The notes below the pieces were generated by a model. That model saw nothing but the letters and a program-made list of their open reading frames with translations, searched no databases and had not been told where the DNA came from. 64,000 bases of DNA. It comes from Phormidium tenue FACHB-1050 (GTDB taxonomy: Bacteria > Cyanobacteriota > Cyanobacteriia > Pseudanabaenales > Pseudanabaenaceae). Each line of letters starts with the position of its first letter. Position 1 is the stretch's first letter. Of the stretch, positions 1 through 7,863 are shown one piece after another. The DNA lies in the NCBI RefSeq assembly GCF_014696925.1, contig NZ_JACJQY010000030.1, forward strand, positions 1 through 64,000, given 5' to 3'. Made by a program: the position numbers and the translations under genes.

Positions 1-93
1 ATTGTCAATACTGGAAAAAGAAAAGGCTTTTCCGCTTTTGAGTCCATTCTTATCGCTTTGAATCCTCTCAAATCATTGTTTGCTATAGGTTGA
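1..93 (+). other. Unidentified open frame ending at the left edge
   Basis: The frame that later encodes the CdsA-like fragment is open from base 1 to a TGA at 91-93. The roughly 30 residues before that stop do not look like the membrane segments expected upstream of a CdsA signature. They could be the end of an inserted gene or unrelated read-through. I do not recognise them. Confidence 0.25.
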
Positions 94-432
94 GCAATTA
101 CCAAAATTATTCCCAAGGTCAGCCCTAATAAAACCGTTGAAGGTTTGCTCGGCGGAGTTTTAACAACCACAGGGCTAGCGATCTCCTTAGCTCCTTGGCT
201 AACTCCCTTTGATTTAATCCATTCCGCTTGTTTAGGGTTACTCCTTAGCCTGACAGGATTTATCGGTGATGTGAATATTTCGGCGGTGAAGCGAGATTTA
301 GGGATTAAGGATAGCGGCACAATTCTCCCTGGACATGGCGGCATTTTGGATCGCATTGATAGCCTGACTTACACTGCTCCTCTCTTTTTCCACTTCACCG
401 TTTATTTCTACTATCAAGGACAATTGCTATGA
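94..432 (+). pseudogene. C-terminal fragment of a YnbB-like phosphatidate cytidylyltransferase (CdsA family)
   Basis: CdsA enzymes are membrane proteins that make CDP-diacylglycerol from phosphatidate and CTP. The frame reads IIPKVSPNKTVEGLLGG, then a hydrophobic stretch, then the family signature SAVKRDLGIKDSG and LPGHGGILDRIDS, followed by a last hydrophobic segment. It resembles the C-terminal third of E. coli YnbB. Full-length members are near 300 residues, but here an in-frame TGA at 91-93 lies directly upstream, so only about 112 residues remain. The only starts I see are non-ATG, such as TTG at 145. The stop overlaps the next gene start by four bases (ATGA), as in an intact operon. It is probably a broken gene. 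A sequencing error or recoding near base 90 is possible. Confidence 0.65.
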
Positions 433-1082
433 AGCGAATTCTGAGGATCATTTTCTTTCTGACCACAAAAATCATCGTCTTAGTTCTTTTGGGACTACGC
501 ATCCAACATCGAGAGAGATTACCCACATCAGGAGCGGCGATTCTGGTCGCTAACCATAATAGTCATCTAGACACCCTTGTTCTCTTATCACTATTCCCAT
601 TATCAAAGGTGCAGCACCTCCGCCCCATAGCAAACGAGCAGTATTTCCTGCAACAAAATCCCTGTTTAGAGTGGTTTGCGCGTCACATCCTGAATATTAT
701 TCCTGTTTCGACTGATGCAGGTAACTGCCGCGAAAATGGTTCGCATCATCGCAACTTCTTTAAACACTGTGCTGAAGCGATCGCACAAAATCAGATCCTG
801 ATTCTCTATCCTGAAGGCACAAGAGGCACACCTGAAAGCCTTGGTGAGTTCAGAAGTGGTATCGCCCATCTAGCTAAACAACATCCTGACGTGCCGATTA
901 TTCCCATTTTTCTACATGGGCTTGGCAAATCACTTCCCAAAGGTGACTTCCTACCTGTTCCCTTACTATGTTGGATCTGTATCGGTGAATCACTTTACTG
1001 GAATGGACAGAAGCAAGTCTTTCTCCAACAACTGACAGAGCGTATCCAGAAATTATCAGAAGAAAGAAAGCTCTCTTTCTAA
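429..1082 (+). CDS. 1-acyl-sn-glycerol-3-phosphate acyltransferase family (PlsC-like)
   Basis: Predicted membrane-associated acyltransferase of 217 residues that would transfer an acyl chain to a lysophospholipid. An N-terminal hydrophobic segment covers about residues 8-24. The catalytic HX4D motif is at 43-48 (NHNSHLD) and the substrate-binding EGTRG motif at 129-133. Its ATG overlaps the stop of the CdsA-like fragment, and a methyltransferase follows 44 bases later. In E. coli the ynb cluster likewise combines a CDP-alcohol transferase, a CdsA homologue and a hydrolase-methyltransferase. This operon probably belongs to the same poorly characterised lipid-modification group. Family assignment is firm; substrate unknown. 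Confidence 0.85.
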   Translation: MKRILRIIFFLTTKIIVLVLLGLRIQHRERLPTSGAAILVANHNSHLDTLVLLSLFPLSKVQHLRPIANEQYFLQQNPCLEWFARHILNIIPVSTDAGNCRENGSHHRNFFKHCAEAIAQNQILILYPEGTRGTPESLGEFRSGIAHLAKQHPDVPIIPIFLHGLGKSLPKGDFLPVPLLCWICIGESLYWNGQKQVFLQQLTERIQKLSEERKLSF

Positions 1083-1126
1083 ATAAACACTCAACAATCA
1101 ACTTTTTTCTTTTTTAGGAGTTCAAA

Positions 1127-1987
1127 ATGTTACTACAAAAATCAGCCCCCACTTACGAGCAACTTCTTCGTCCTCTACCAATCTGGAATCCTAAAGCTTG
1201 GTACTACGGATTGATGAATCTCTCACTCCAAACGATTGGCAAACTATCAAAAGGAATTCAGATCGGCTTTCAGTATGGTTTTGATTCAGGTGTGATGCTG
1301 GAATATGTTTATAAGAATAAACCAAGTGGAATTACACCTCTAGGAATGCTCATTGACTGGTTCTATCTTAACTCTCAGGGATGGTGCGGCATTAGAGAGC
1401 GATCGCAGCTAATGAAAACCACACTCCGCCAAGTATTGCAGTCCTATCAACAGCAAAATGTCCCTTGTCATTTGTTGGATGTTGCTTGTGGTGGTGGTCG
1501 TTATGATTTAGAGGTGTTACGGGAGTTTGAGTCGGGGGCGATCGCGGCAACTCTGCGCGATTACAAACTAGAAAATGTCACCAAGGCTAGCCAGTTAGCG
1601 ACTCAATTTGGAGTTACAGCCCAGATCGAGCAAGCCGATGCTTTTAATGATCAAGATCTTGAACGGGTGTTGCCTAGACCAAATGTAGTAGTTGTTTCGG
1701 GATTACATGAGATTTTGCCCAATGATCAACTGATTAAGCATCACTTTCAGCAACTCTATCGGATTCTTGATAAATCAGGCACATTGATCTTTACGATTCA
1801 GCCGCAGCATCCCCAACTAGAAATGATCGCGCGGACTTTGCCAGCGCATACGGGACTTCCTTGGGTGATGCGGGTACGCTCTTGGGAACTGATTCGCCAA
1901 TGGGCTGAAGCGGCTGGATTTCAAAACTTTCAGGTGCAAATGGAACCAAATGAGATTTTTGGAGTTGTGACGGCTGAAAAGCCATAA
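1127..1987 (+). CDS. Class I SAM-dependent methyltransferase, YnbC C-terminal type
   Basis: The protein has 286 residues. A Rossmann motif I (DVACGGG) sits near residues 118-124, followed by segments typical of class I methyltransferases. The first 110 residues, rich in aromatic and hydrophobic positions, may contact membrane. It resembles the C-terminal half of E. coli YnbC, where this domain is fused to an alpha/beta hydrolase; here no hydrolase part is attached. A strong Shine-Dalgarno AGGAG at 1116-1120 supports the ATG at 1127. It lies downstream of the acyltransferase on the same strand, which suggests a lipid or membrane-associated substrate, but the substrate cannot be read from sequence. 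A strong hairpin follows the stop codon. Confidence 0.8.
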   Translation: MLLQKSAPTYEQLLRPLPIWNPKAWYYGLMNLSLQTIGKLSKGIQIGFQYGFDSGVMLEYVYKNKPSGITPLGMLIDWFYLNSQGWCGIRERSQLMKTTLRQVLQSYQQQNVPCHLLDVACGGGRYDLEVLREFESGAIAATLRDYKLENVTKASQLATQFGVTAQIEQADAFNDQDLERVLPRPNVVVVSGLHEILPNDQLIKHHFQQLYRILDKSGTLIFTIQPQHPQLEMIARTLPAHTGLPWVMRVRSWELIRQWAEAAGFQNFQVQMEPNEIFGVVTAEKP

Positions 1988-1990
1988 CAA

Positions 1991-2027
1991 AGCAATTCTT
2001 GCGGCGCAAATCGCCGCAAGAATTGCT
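1991..2027. terminator. Bidirectional hairpin between convergent genes
   Basis: Perfect 16-base-pair stem, 1991-2006 with 2012-2027, and a 5-base loop. It begins 3 bases after the methyltransferase stop. Its right arm shares base 2027 with the stop codon of the kinase on the other strand. It has the GCGGCG core seen in other palindromes of this window. Confidence 0.75.
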
Positions 2028-3688
2028 TATGCTTCCATTTGTGCTTTTAGATAATTTAGAATCTTATGAATTTGCAAACTTTTGATTAGAACCATGAGTT
2101 CCCCCGTGAAAACTTGTAATTCAGCGTCAGACTGTTCTAAATGTTTAACACGTTCATGAAGAGGCCTCATGCGACCCATTTCTGCTAGTTCCATTAACTC
2201 TAATATTATTTCTTGATCAGGCAATGGAATTTTGCCACTTGCTAAAGAGCTATGGGAAGCGATCGCAGAATCAGCAGAATCTTGATAAGCTTGTCCTGCA
2301 ATGGGTTGAACTGACTTTACATAGGCAGGCAAATCAATTTCCAACCAAAAATTACTCCCTTTACCTAACGTGCTGATCACATTTAGCTCTCCTCCCATCA
2401 TCTCTACAAGTCGCTTACTTATCGGCAAACCTAAACCTGTTCCTGACTGCTTTTTTTCATGGTTTCCGACTTGCTCAAAAGATTGAAAGATCTTAGGTAA
2501 ATCCTCCGATGCAATGCCCACACCGCTATCAATTACATCAAAACGAATTTTGTTGTTAGTAGAGTTTTGAACGAGTAAAGTCACTGAACCTTTGTTCGTA
2601 AACTTAATGGCATTACCCACTAGATTAAATAAAACTTGGCGAATTCGCTTGGCATCACCGTAAACAAGTTTAGGGATTTGACCAATAGTTTGATAGTTTA
2701 TCTCTATATCTTGACTGCTAGCCTGTACTCGAAATATATCGATTAGCCTGTCAAGAAATTCATCTAAATTAAACAAATCATAATAAAGATCTAATTTACC
2801 TGCTTCAATCTTAGAAAGATCAAGAATGTCGTTAATTAATGTCAGCAAATGCTCCCCACTACGTTGGATAATATCTAACCCACTTTGATGCATGACAGGG
2901 TCTTTACTCAACTTGAGAACTTGAGTATAACCAAGAATTCCATTGAGAGGGGTGCGTAGTTCATGACTCATATTCGCAAGAAACTGACTTTTTGCTTGAT
3001 TAGCACTATCTGCGGCTTCTTTAGCAATTTTCAGTTCATTAGTACGCTCTTGCACAAGTTGCTCTAAATTCTGATTAAATTCTTGGAGCTGTGTATTCAG
3101 CATGGCTAGATTTTGACGACTTTCCGCCAGACTGATCATCATGCTATAGGCTCTCAAGCTCGAAACTAGAGTTGTAAATAACTTCTGTTCTGTTAGTTCT
3201 ATTTTTGATCGGTAATCATTAATGTCGTAGCTCAAAATCACTGAAGATTCAGGAAAGTCTGCGGGTTGTCCTGTACGAAGAATAATTCTTACAAATTGAT
3301 TTTTGAGAACTTCACGAATATATTTGATAGCCTGCAAACCTGCATCGTTAGTTTCCATGATCACATCTTGTAGGATGATCGCGATGTCAGGATTCTGTTC
3401 AACAATTTTGATCCCTTCAGCACCAGAAAAGGCTGAAATTATCTCTAATTCTTTACCTGCAAACTTAAATTCTTCGAGAGCTAACTTGGTAACTGCATGA
3501 ACAGAAAAATCGTCATCGCAGATTAAGACCTTCCATGTGGGTCTATCATGCAATGACGTGAATTGGTGACCAGCAAGAGATTCATTGTGCTGGTTCTCTG
3601 GAATAGGGATATTTTGGGGATCTTCATTTAAACAAGATAATTCTCCATCTTCTGCTATGAAAATTAGCTCATCGGAATCTGTAGACAT
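2027..3688 (-). CDS. Receiver-first sensor histidine kinase
   Basis: Cytoplasmic two-component protein of 553 residues with no membrane segment. A receiver domain covers about residues 52-180, with acidic residues D58-D60 and phospho-acceptor D108. It is the variant containing [10 protein letters not shown] and LRTGQP. A coiled coil lies at about 185-232. The HisKA domain has H242 ([10 protein letters not shown]). The HATPase has an N-box around N359, a G1 box at D387 and a G2 box at 416-420. About 90 C-terminal residues form a charged helical tail of unknown role. Having the receiver ahead of the kinase suggests it is controlled by another kinase. The signal and output partner are not visible. 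It is convergent with the lipid operon. Confidence 0.9.
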   Translation of the reverse strand: MSTDSDELIFIAEDGELSCLNEDPQNIPIPENQHNESLAGHQFTSLHDRPTWKVLICDDDFSVHAVTKLALEEFKFAGKELEIISAFSGAEGIKIVEQNPDIAIILQDVIMETNDAGLQAIKYIREVLKNQFVRIILRTGQPADFPESSVILSYDINDYRSKIELTEQKLFTTLVSSLRAYSMMISLAESRQNLAMLNTQLQEFNQNLEQLVQERTNELKIAKEAADSANQAKSQFLANMSHELRTPLNGILGYTQVLKLSKDPVMHQSGLDIIQRSGEHLLTLINDILDLSKIEAGKLDLYYDLFNLDEFLDRLIDIFRVQASSQDIEINYQTIGQIPKLVYGDAKRIRQVLFNLVGNAIKFTNKGSVTLLVQNSTNNKIRFDVIDSGVGIASEDLPKIFQSFEQVGNHEKKQSGTGLGLPISKRLVEMMGGELNVISTLGKGSNFWLEIDLPAYVKSVQPIAGQAYQDSADSAIASHSSLASGKIPLPDQEIILELMELAEMGRMRPLHERVKHLEQSDAELQVFTGELMVLIKSLQIHKILNYLKAQMEA

Positions 3689-3704
3689 TTTTCTGCACTA
3701 ATAA

Positions 3705-3806
3705 CACCAGTTCACGAAAGTGTGGCAACACTTTTGGTAATTAAAACCCAAACCCAGTAAGGGTTTTCAAAACATAAAATAGCGTAGTCATTTTGTGTTT
3801 TGGTAT
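3705..3806 (+). repeat. Three-hairpin intergenic element, copy 1
   Basis: Three successive hairpins: an AGTGTGG-type stem (about 3711-3740), an AACCC/GGGTT stem (about 3744-3766) and an AAAATAGCG/CATTTTGTG-type stem (3768-3802). The same order recurs at 16976, 18371 and, inverted, at 50214, with a partial copy at 41613. It fills the gap between the DUF928 gene and the kinase. Confidence 0.7.
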
Positions 3807-3814
3807 AATTTAGT

Positions 3815-4564
3815 TTAGTTCTTGAGAGATATATCTGCTATAGGTTCTAGGCTAGAGGATTTGAGTAAAGTCTGCCAGCTAACTTTTAAATCGGTGTTGT
3901 TGGGCTGTGATAAACGCAAATTTGCTAAGTCAGCGATCGCCTCATGCCAAATCCCAAATTTTGCGTAAATATGTACTCGCTCGATCCCTGAAGCTTTCTC
4001 TAATTGCTTGAGCAAAGCTGTTTCTGGTTGGATACGACGGATGATTCCTTCTGAGAATGCGTCCTCAGGATCTCCAGTTTCGCATACTACAGAGATTAAC
4101 CATTTATATTCTTTTCCAACTTCCAGTGGTGTTTTTTCAAATTGCATACTCACAATACTAGGAGTATTTGTTAGTGCTATTCTTTGGCGATCAATTCCCT
4201 TGCCTTGTTGATTTTCAAGAGTAAACTCTACAGCGATCGCCGAAGTTTTAGGAACGTAAGCAAAAAATGTGGGATTAGCCGAAATGGTAAGACCAAACTT
4301 GTTTGGCGGTAGCAAGGGAATAAGTTGTTGTTCTACAAACCTTTTATTTTTGTCCTTTCTAGGCTGTGTAGCTCGATCCTTTAGGCATTGACCATCACTA
4401 CCTCTTCTCCCTCCCCCGATAGTCGATGTTGGGGCAGGGTTGCTAATAGGTGGTTCAAATGTTTGAGCGCTAGCACCTGATAAATAAGCAGGAAATGTGC
4501 TTGTTTGACAGAATGTAGCGATCGCCAAGAAGGAAAAGTATCGATAAGAATATTTGGAGAACAT
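3815..4564 (-). CDS. DUF928 domain protein, exported
   Basis: This 249-residue protein has an N-terminal hydrophobic signal (about residues 8-33, ending ASAQ), so it is probably periplasmic. The remainder matches DUF928: a basic linker, LPPNKFGLTISANPTFF, a beta-rich middle (FTLENQQG) and a helical C-terminus with GIWHEAIADL. DUF928 genes in cyanobacteria are often found with CHAT-TPR genes and filamentous haemagglutinin-like genes, as here. It is downstream of the CHAT and exoprotein genes on the same strand, 589 bases away. No biochemical role is known to me. A role in the secretion module is inferred from context. Confidence 0.8.
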   Translation of the reverse strand: MFSKYSYRYFSFLAIATFCQTSTFPAYLSGASAQTFEPPISNPAPTSTIGGGRRGSDGQCLKDRATQPRKDKNKRFVEQQLIPLLPPNKFGLTISANPTFFAYVPKTSAIAVEFTLENQQGKGIDRQRIALTNTPSIVSMQFEKTPLEVGKEYKWLISVVCETGDPEDAFSEGIIRRIQPETALLKQLEKASGIERVHIYAKFGIWHEAIADLANLRLSQPNNTDLKVSWQTLLKSSSLEPIADISLKN

Positions 4565-4958
4565 AGCCTTATTCCTAGAAGCAGTAAAGGATCAGAGACT
4601 GCTTTTCTAATGTGCCAAAAATGTGCAAAATTAGCGGTAGCAAAATCCAAAGAATCGATGAAAATTGAATAACATACTATCTTTTTTCTGCACTTGTAGC
4701 TACAGCCAATACTATTAGGACTAATCAAAATCCAAAAGTTAAAGGTGGCACTAAGTGAAGCATTTGCCCTTTTGTTATAGATTTCAAAATCCATAGCAAA
4801 AGCTTTATCAAATAGTATATAACAATCCTAAATAGTTTGTAGAGAACTATAGCAATCCTAAATGAATCGTGAGAATCTAAAGCTTATAACAAAGGGCTTA
4901 AGCCCCTTGCCTATCTTACACATGATTTAAGTTATCTATATACCTAAATACTATGTTT
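4565..4958. other. Intergenic region with short repeats, no gene seen
   Basis: Open frames here are short and lack family features. The phrase AATCCTAAAT occurs twice (near 4826 and 4856) and again in the element at 13866. A short hairpin of the AAGGGCTTAAGCCCC type lies near 4891-4908. This is probably decayed repeat material. Confidence 0.5.
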
Positions 4959-5089
4959 CAGCAATTCTCATTATGAAACTGATTTAGGTGTTTCCAGCGC
5001 CGAAGACGCTGGAAACACCTAAATCGGTTTTTTGAAAGCCCGCCGACAGCGGGCTTTCAAAAAACCGATTTTTATAATGAGAATTGCTG
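4959..5089. repeat. Nested cruciform element
   Basis: Outer arms 4959-4974 and 5074-5089 are perfectly complementary (16 bp). Between them sit two perfect hairpins back to back: 4981-4999 with 5007-5025 (19 bp) and 5026-5043 with 5049-5066 (18 bp). The bases GATTT and the T-run are shared between junctions, so alternative four-way pairings are possible. No coding frame. Confidence 0.85.
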
Positions 5090-5117
5090 ACAATGTTCTT
5101 TCACATTTGAAACAATA

Positions 5118-5152
5118 GAAAATAAAAGGGCGCTTTGCGCCCTTTTATTTTC
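5118..5152. terminator. Terminator after the first CHAT-TPR gene
   Basis: Perfect 16-bp stem, 5118-5133 with 5137-5152, TTT loop and a GGGCGC core. It ends one base before the CHAT gene stop, which is read on the minus strand. The A/T-rich outer arms give the U-tract expected of a factor-independent terminator. Confidence 0.8.
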
Positions 5153-5153
5153 T

Positions 5154-7775
5154 TTACAGCCAATTTCCAACGAGAACGAATGGAGACCAGTAAAAAGGGT
5201 GAGTAAATTGTGGTTTTTTTAGAAGGCTGATCTGAGCCTTGCGGAGAGCATCCGCTTTAGTTGTGCCGAGAGTTGCTAATTCTTGATAAAAATTTTCCAT
5301 TAATGTAGCGGTGGCACTATCCTCAACTGACCACAGACTGGCGATCGTACTCCTTGCCCCCGATCGCACTGCCATACCAGCTAATCCTAATGCAGCACGA
5401 TTATCACCTTTAGCAGTTTTGCAAGCACTGAGTACTAATAACTCTATTGGAGTTCTACCATCTTGATTTCTAGTTTGGAGTAATGCTCCTAGCTGCTTGA
5501 TCCCCAGACGACTATTCCAAGTCAAAACAAAGGTTTTTTCAGCCTGAGAACTAAATTCTCCGTGGGTAGCTAAATGAACTACTCTAAAGGGGATTTTACT
5601 AATTTGTTTTTGAATAGACTCGCTAATAAACATTTCATTCAGTAATGGCGATTGAGTTGATACAAGGGTAGCTATTTGCTGAACTTCTCTTTCGACATTC
5701 GGTAGAGCTGTAAAATCCTGTGTTTCTTTACTTACACCTCCGATGAATACTGTTAGTTGTTGGCGTTTGAGAGGTTGAGGATCAATTAGCTGTAATCCGG
5801 GCGCGATCGCCAGATTGTATTTTTCCATCAAGTAATGCTGTCCATCGTAGAGAACTGCCATCGGCAAGTTCCTCAAAGAGCCATCTAGAACAAATGCTAA
5901 GGTTTTAATTTTATTGGCAGCTAGGATAGACTCTATTTCTTTCCCAATTAAGAGATTATAGACTTCCTGAGAGACTTCTTGGATTTCTGCCTCCAGAGAG
6001 GTGCGACGGAGCGATCGCCTCAATTTGCTCAAGAGACTCTCTAGTTGAGCTTGAGAGATTTTACTAGTATGGTTCTGTAATGAGCGATCGGGGAGTGAAA
6101 TAATAACTTCTATCCTGTCAGACAAAATAATTGGATAGATGACGGCTGCTAGCGGATCAACCTCATCAATTTGGGTGGTAAGCCCTGTCAGACAAGCTTC
6201 TTTTAGGAAGTTATCTAATTCTGCTACCTGTAGAGATTCGATGACGGTACGCGCAGATTTGAGATTTTCTTGACTGATGGGTTTACCATCATCATGGGTC
6301 AGTAGTAGAGCTACAAGCTGACGGTAGACAGGCTCGACACTATCACGGAAAGAAAATTGAATATCAGCTTTACTCGATACAAGATCGCCACGAATTGAAG
6401 CAAGTGTACTCACAGCTTCGCTATAAGCTGCGATCGCTTTAGAATTTAGCCCTTTAGACTTGAGAACTCGTCCGAGTTGCCATTGCCACCGATAGGCAAT
6501 GTCTGAAGCGTTATTAGTTTGAGCTAGGATGAGTGCCTTTTCAGTTAGATTTTGGGCTTCTGAGAATTGCTGATTTTGTTCATAGATTTTTCCCAAATAT
6601 CCAATCGCATAGGACTCAGCTCTAGGATCTCCCATATCTTTTGCTTGCTGGGCTGCTAGGGCGAGAATTTGGGCAGCGGCTTGGCGATCGCTTGATGTGG
6701 GATTAAGCTTTGTGAGACTTTGGGCAAAGTTGATTCTTGCATAAACCGATGCTCGGCTGGATGGAAGTTTAGGCAGTTGCGTTTGGATATCTGCGAGTAA
6801 TAGTCGCGCTGATTCAGTTGGTTGGGATTCAATCTGGAGTCGTAATTGGTTGAGCTGAGCTTGCACTCTTTGAATCGGAGATGTGGTAGCTTGGATAGAT
6901 TGCTGATAGTAGCTGATCGCTTCGGCAGTTTGCTGCAAGCTATAGGCAGTATTTCCTAGACTTAGCAGTGTATCTGCAATCATCATCACATCGCCTAGTT
7001 CCTTGGCGATCGCTAGACTTTCTTGCAACACAACTTTGGCATCTTCAAGATCACCACTCAGTTGTAAGGTATCACCAAGATTGAGCAAACTTGCCGCCTT
7101 AAGGGAAGATGCTGGCTGCTCCTTTAGTTCTATTTGGACTTGCTGAAGCATGTTTGTCGCTTTAGGATATAAACCTAGCGATCGCAATGCTTGGCTCTGA
7201 TTAATCTTGCTACGAATGGCTCCATCTTTGTCCCCTGATATTTCATAATTTGCTGTAGCTCTTTGCCAAGTTGTTAATGCTTCTTGGGCTTTACCTTGAG
7301 CGAGTTGGATACTGCCTTGAATGTTCAGAGACTGTGCTACTAATTTTTCCTGTTGTGGCTCGGATTGTAGAATTTCTAGACTCAAGGCGATCGCCTGATC
7401 TGCCTCTTTCCACTGACCAAGTTGTTGATGGGCTAAGGCGAGATTATTAAGCACAATGGCATGATTGAGGCGATCGCCTTGCTTTGCATACATATCTGAA
7501 GCTTGTCGCCAATTGGCGATCGCCTTAGCATATTGCCCTGCATGATAGTGCTGTTTACCATTCTGGAAGAGAGTTGCAGGATTATTTGATAAAGGATGAG
7601 CAAGAACTATATCAGTTGAGGATTTTGAGGCTACAGATAAGTTTTTGGCAATAGTAGGTTGAGGATTCCATCCTAAAAGCAATATAAGTATGGTCGTACA
7701 AACACCAATAATGATATAGCCCAGCAATTTAGATATTTTGGAATTTAGATTTAAAATGGAATGCCAAAAGAACAT
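5154..7775 (-). CDS. CHAT domain protein with TPR repeats, exported (copy 1)
   Basis: CHAT domains are caspase-like cysteine peptidase folds. This 873-residue protein starts with a hydrophobic segment (about residues 18-37), so it is probably anchored in or exported across the inner membrane. Tetratricopeptide repeats follow over about residues 65-480 (for example AKAIANWRQA, LGQWKEADQA). The C-terminal CHAT domain (about 560-873) has the catalytic pair H738 (HLATHGE) and C785 (LSACKTA), then the family block AALGLAGMAVRSGARS. Both catalytic residues are present, so activity is plausible. It lies 88 bases downstream of the FHA-type exoprotein gene on the same strand. A homologue with the same architecture is at 32331-34970. 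The substrate is unknown; the exoprotein is an obvious candidate by position only. Confidence 0.9.
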   Translation of the reverse strand: MFFWHSILNLNSKISKLLGYIIIGVCTTILILLLGWNPQPTIAKNLSVASKSSTDIVLAHPLSNNPATLFQNGKQHYHAGQYAKAIANWRQASDMYAKQGDRLNHAIVLNNLALAHQQLGQWKEADQAIALSLEILQSEPQQEKLVAQSLNIQGSIQLAQGKAQEALTTWQRATANYEISGDKDGAIRSKINQSQALRSLGLYPKATNMLQQVQIELKEQPASSLKAASLLNLGDTLQLSGDLEDAKVVLQESLAIAKELGDVMMIADTLLSLGNTAYSLQQTAEAISYYQQSIQATTSPIQRVQAQLNQLRLQIESQPTESARLLLADIQTQLPKLPSSRASVYARINFAQSLTKLNPTSSDRQAAAQILALAAQQAKDMGDPRAESYAIGYLGKIYEQNQQFSEAQNLTEKALILAQTNNASDIAYRWQWQLGRVLKSKGLNSKAIAAYSEAVSTLASIRGDLVSSKADIQFSFRDSVEPVYRQLVALLLTHDDGKPISQENLKSARTVIESLQVAELDNFLKEACLTGLTTQIDEVDPLAAVIYPIILSDRIEVIISLPDRSLQNHTSKISQAQLESLLSKLRRSLRRTSLEAEIQEVSQEVYNLLIGKEIESILAANKIKTLAFVLDGSLRNLPMAVLYDGQHYLMEKYNLAIAPGLQLIDPQPLKRQQLTVFIGGVSKETQDFTALPNVEREVQQIATLVSTQSPLLNEMFISESIQKQISKIPFRVVHLATHGEFSSQAEKTFVLTWNSRLGIKQLGALLQTRNQDGRTPIELLVLSACKTAKGDNRAALGLAGMAVRSGARSTIASLWSVEDSATATLMENFYQELATLGTTKADALRKAQISLLKKPQFTHPFYWSPFVLVGNWL

Positions 7776-7863
7776 CGATTTTTCCTATGATCATTAAATT
7801 CGTTTGGTTTACGTTATAGATTTCACTCCGAGAAGCAATGTTCATATTTTAGGATATTTCAAA

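Noticed and set aside
4381-4794. 137-residue minus-strand frame overlapping the DUF928 gene start
   Set aside because: Out of frame with a better-supported signal-peptide protein; low-complexity composition and no family pattern.
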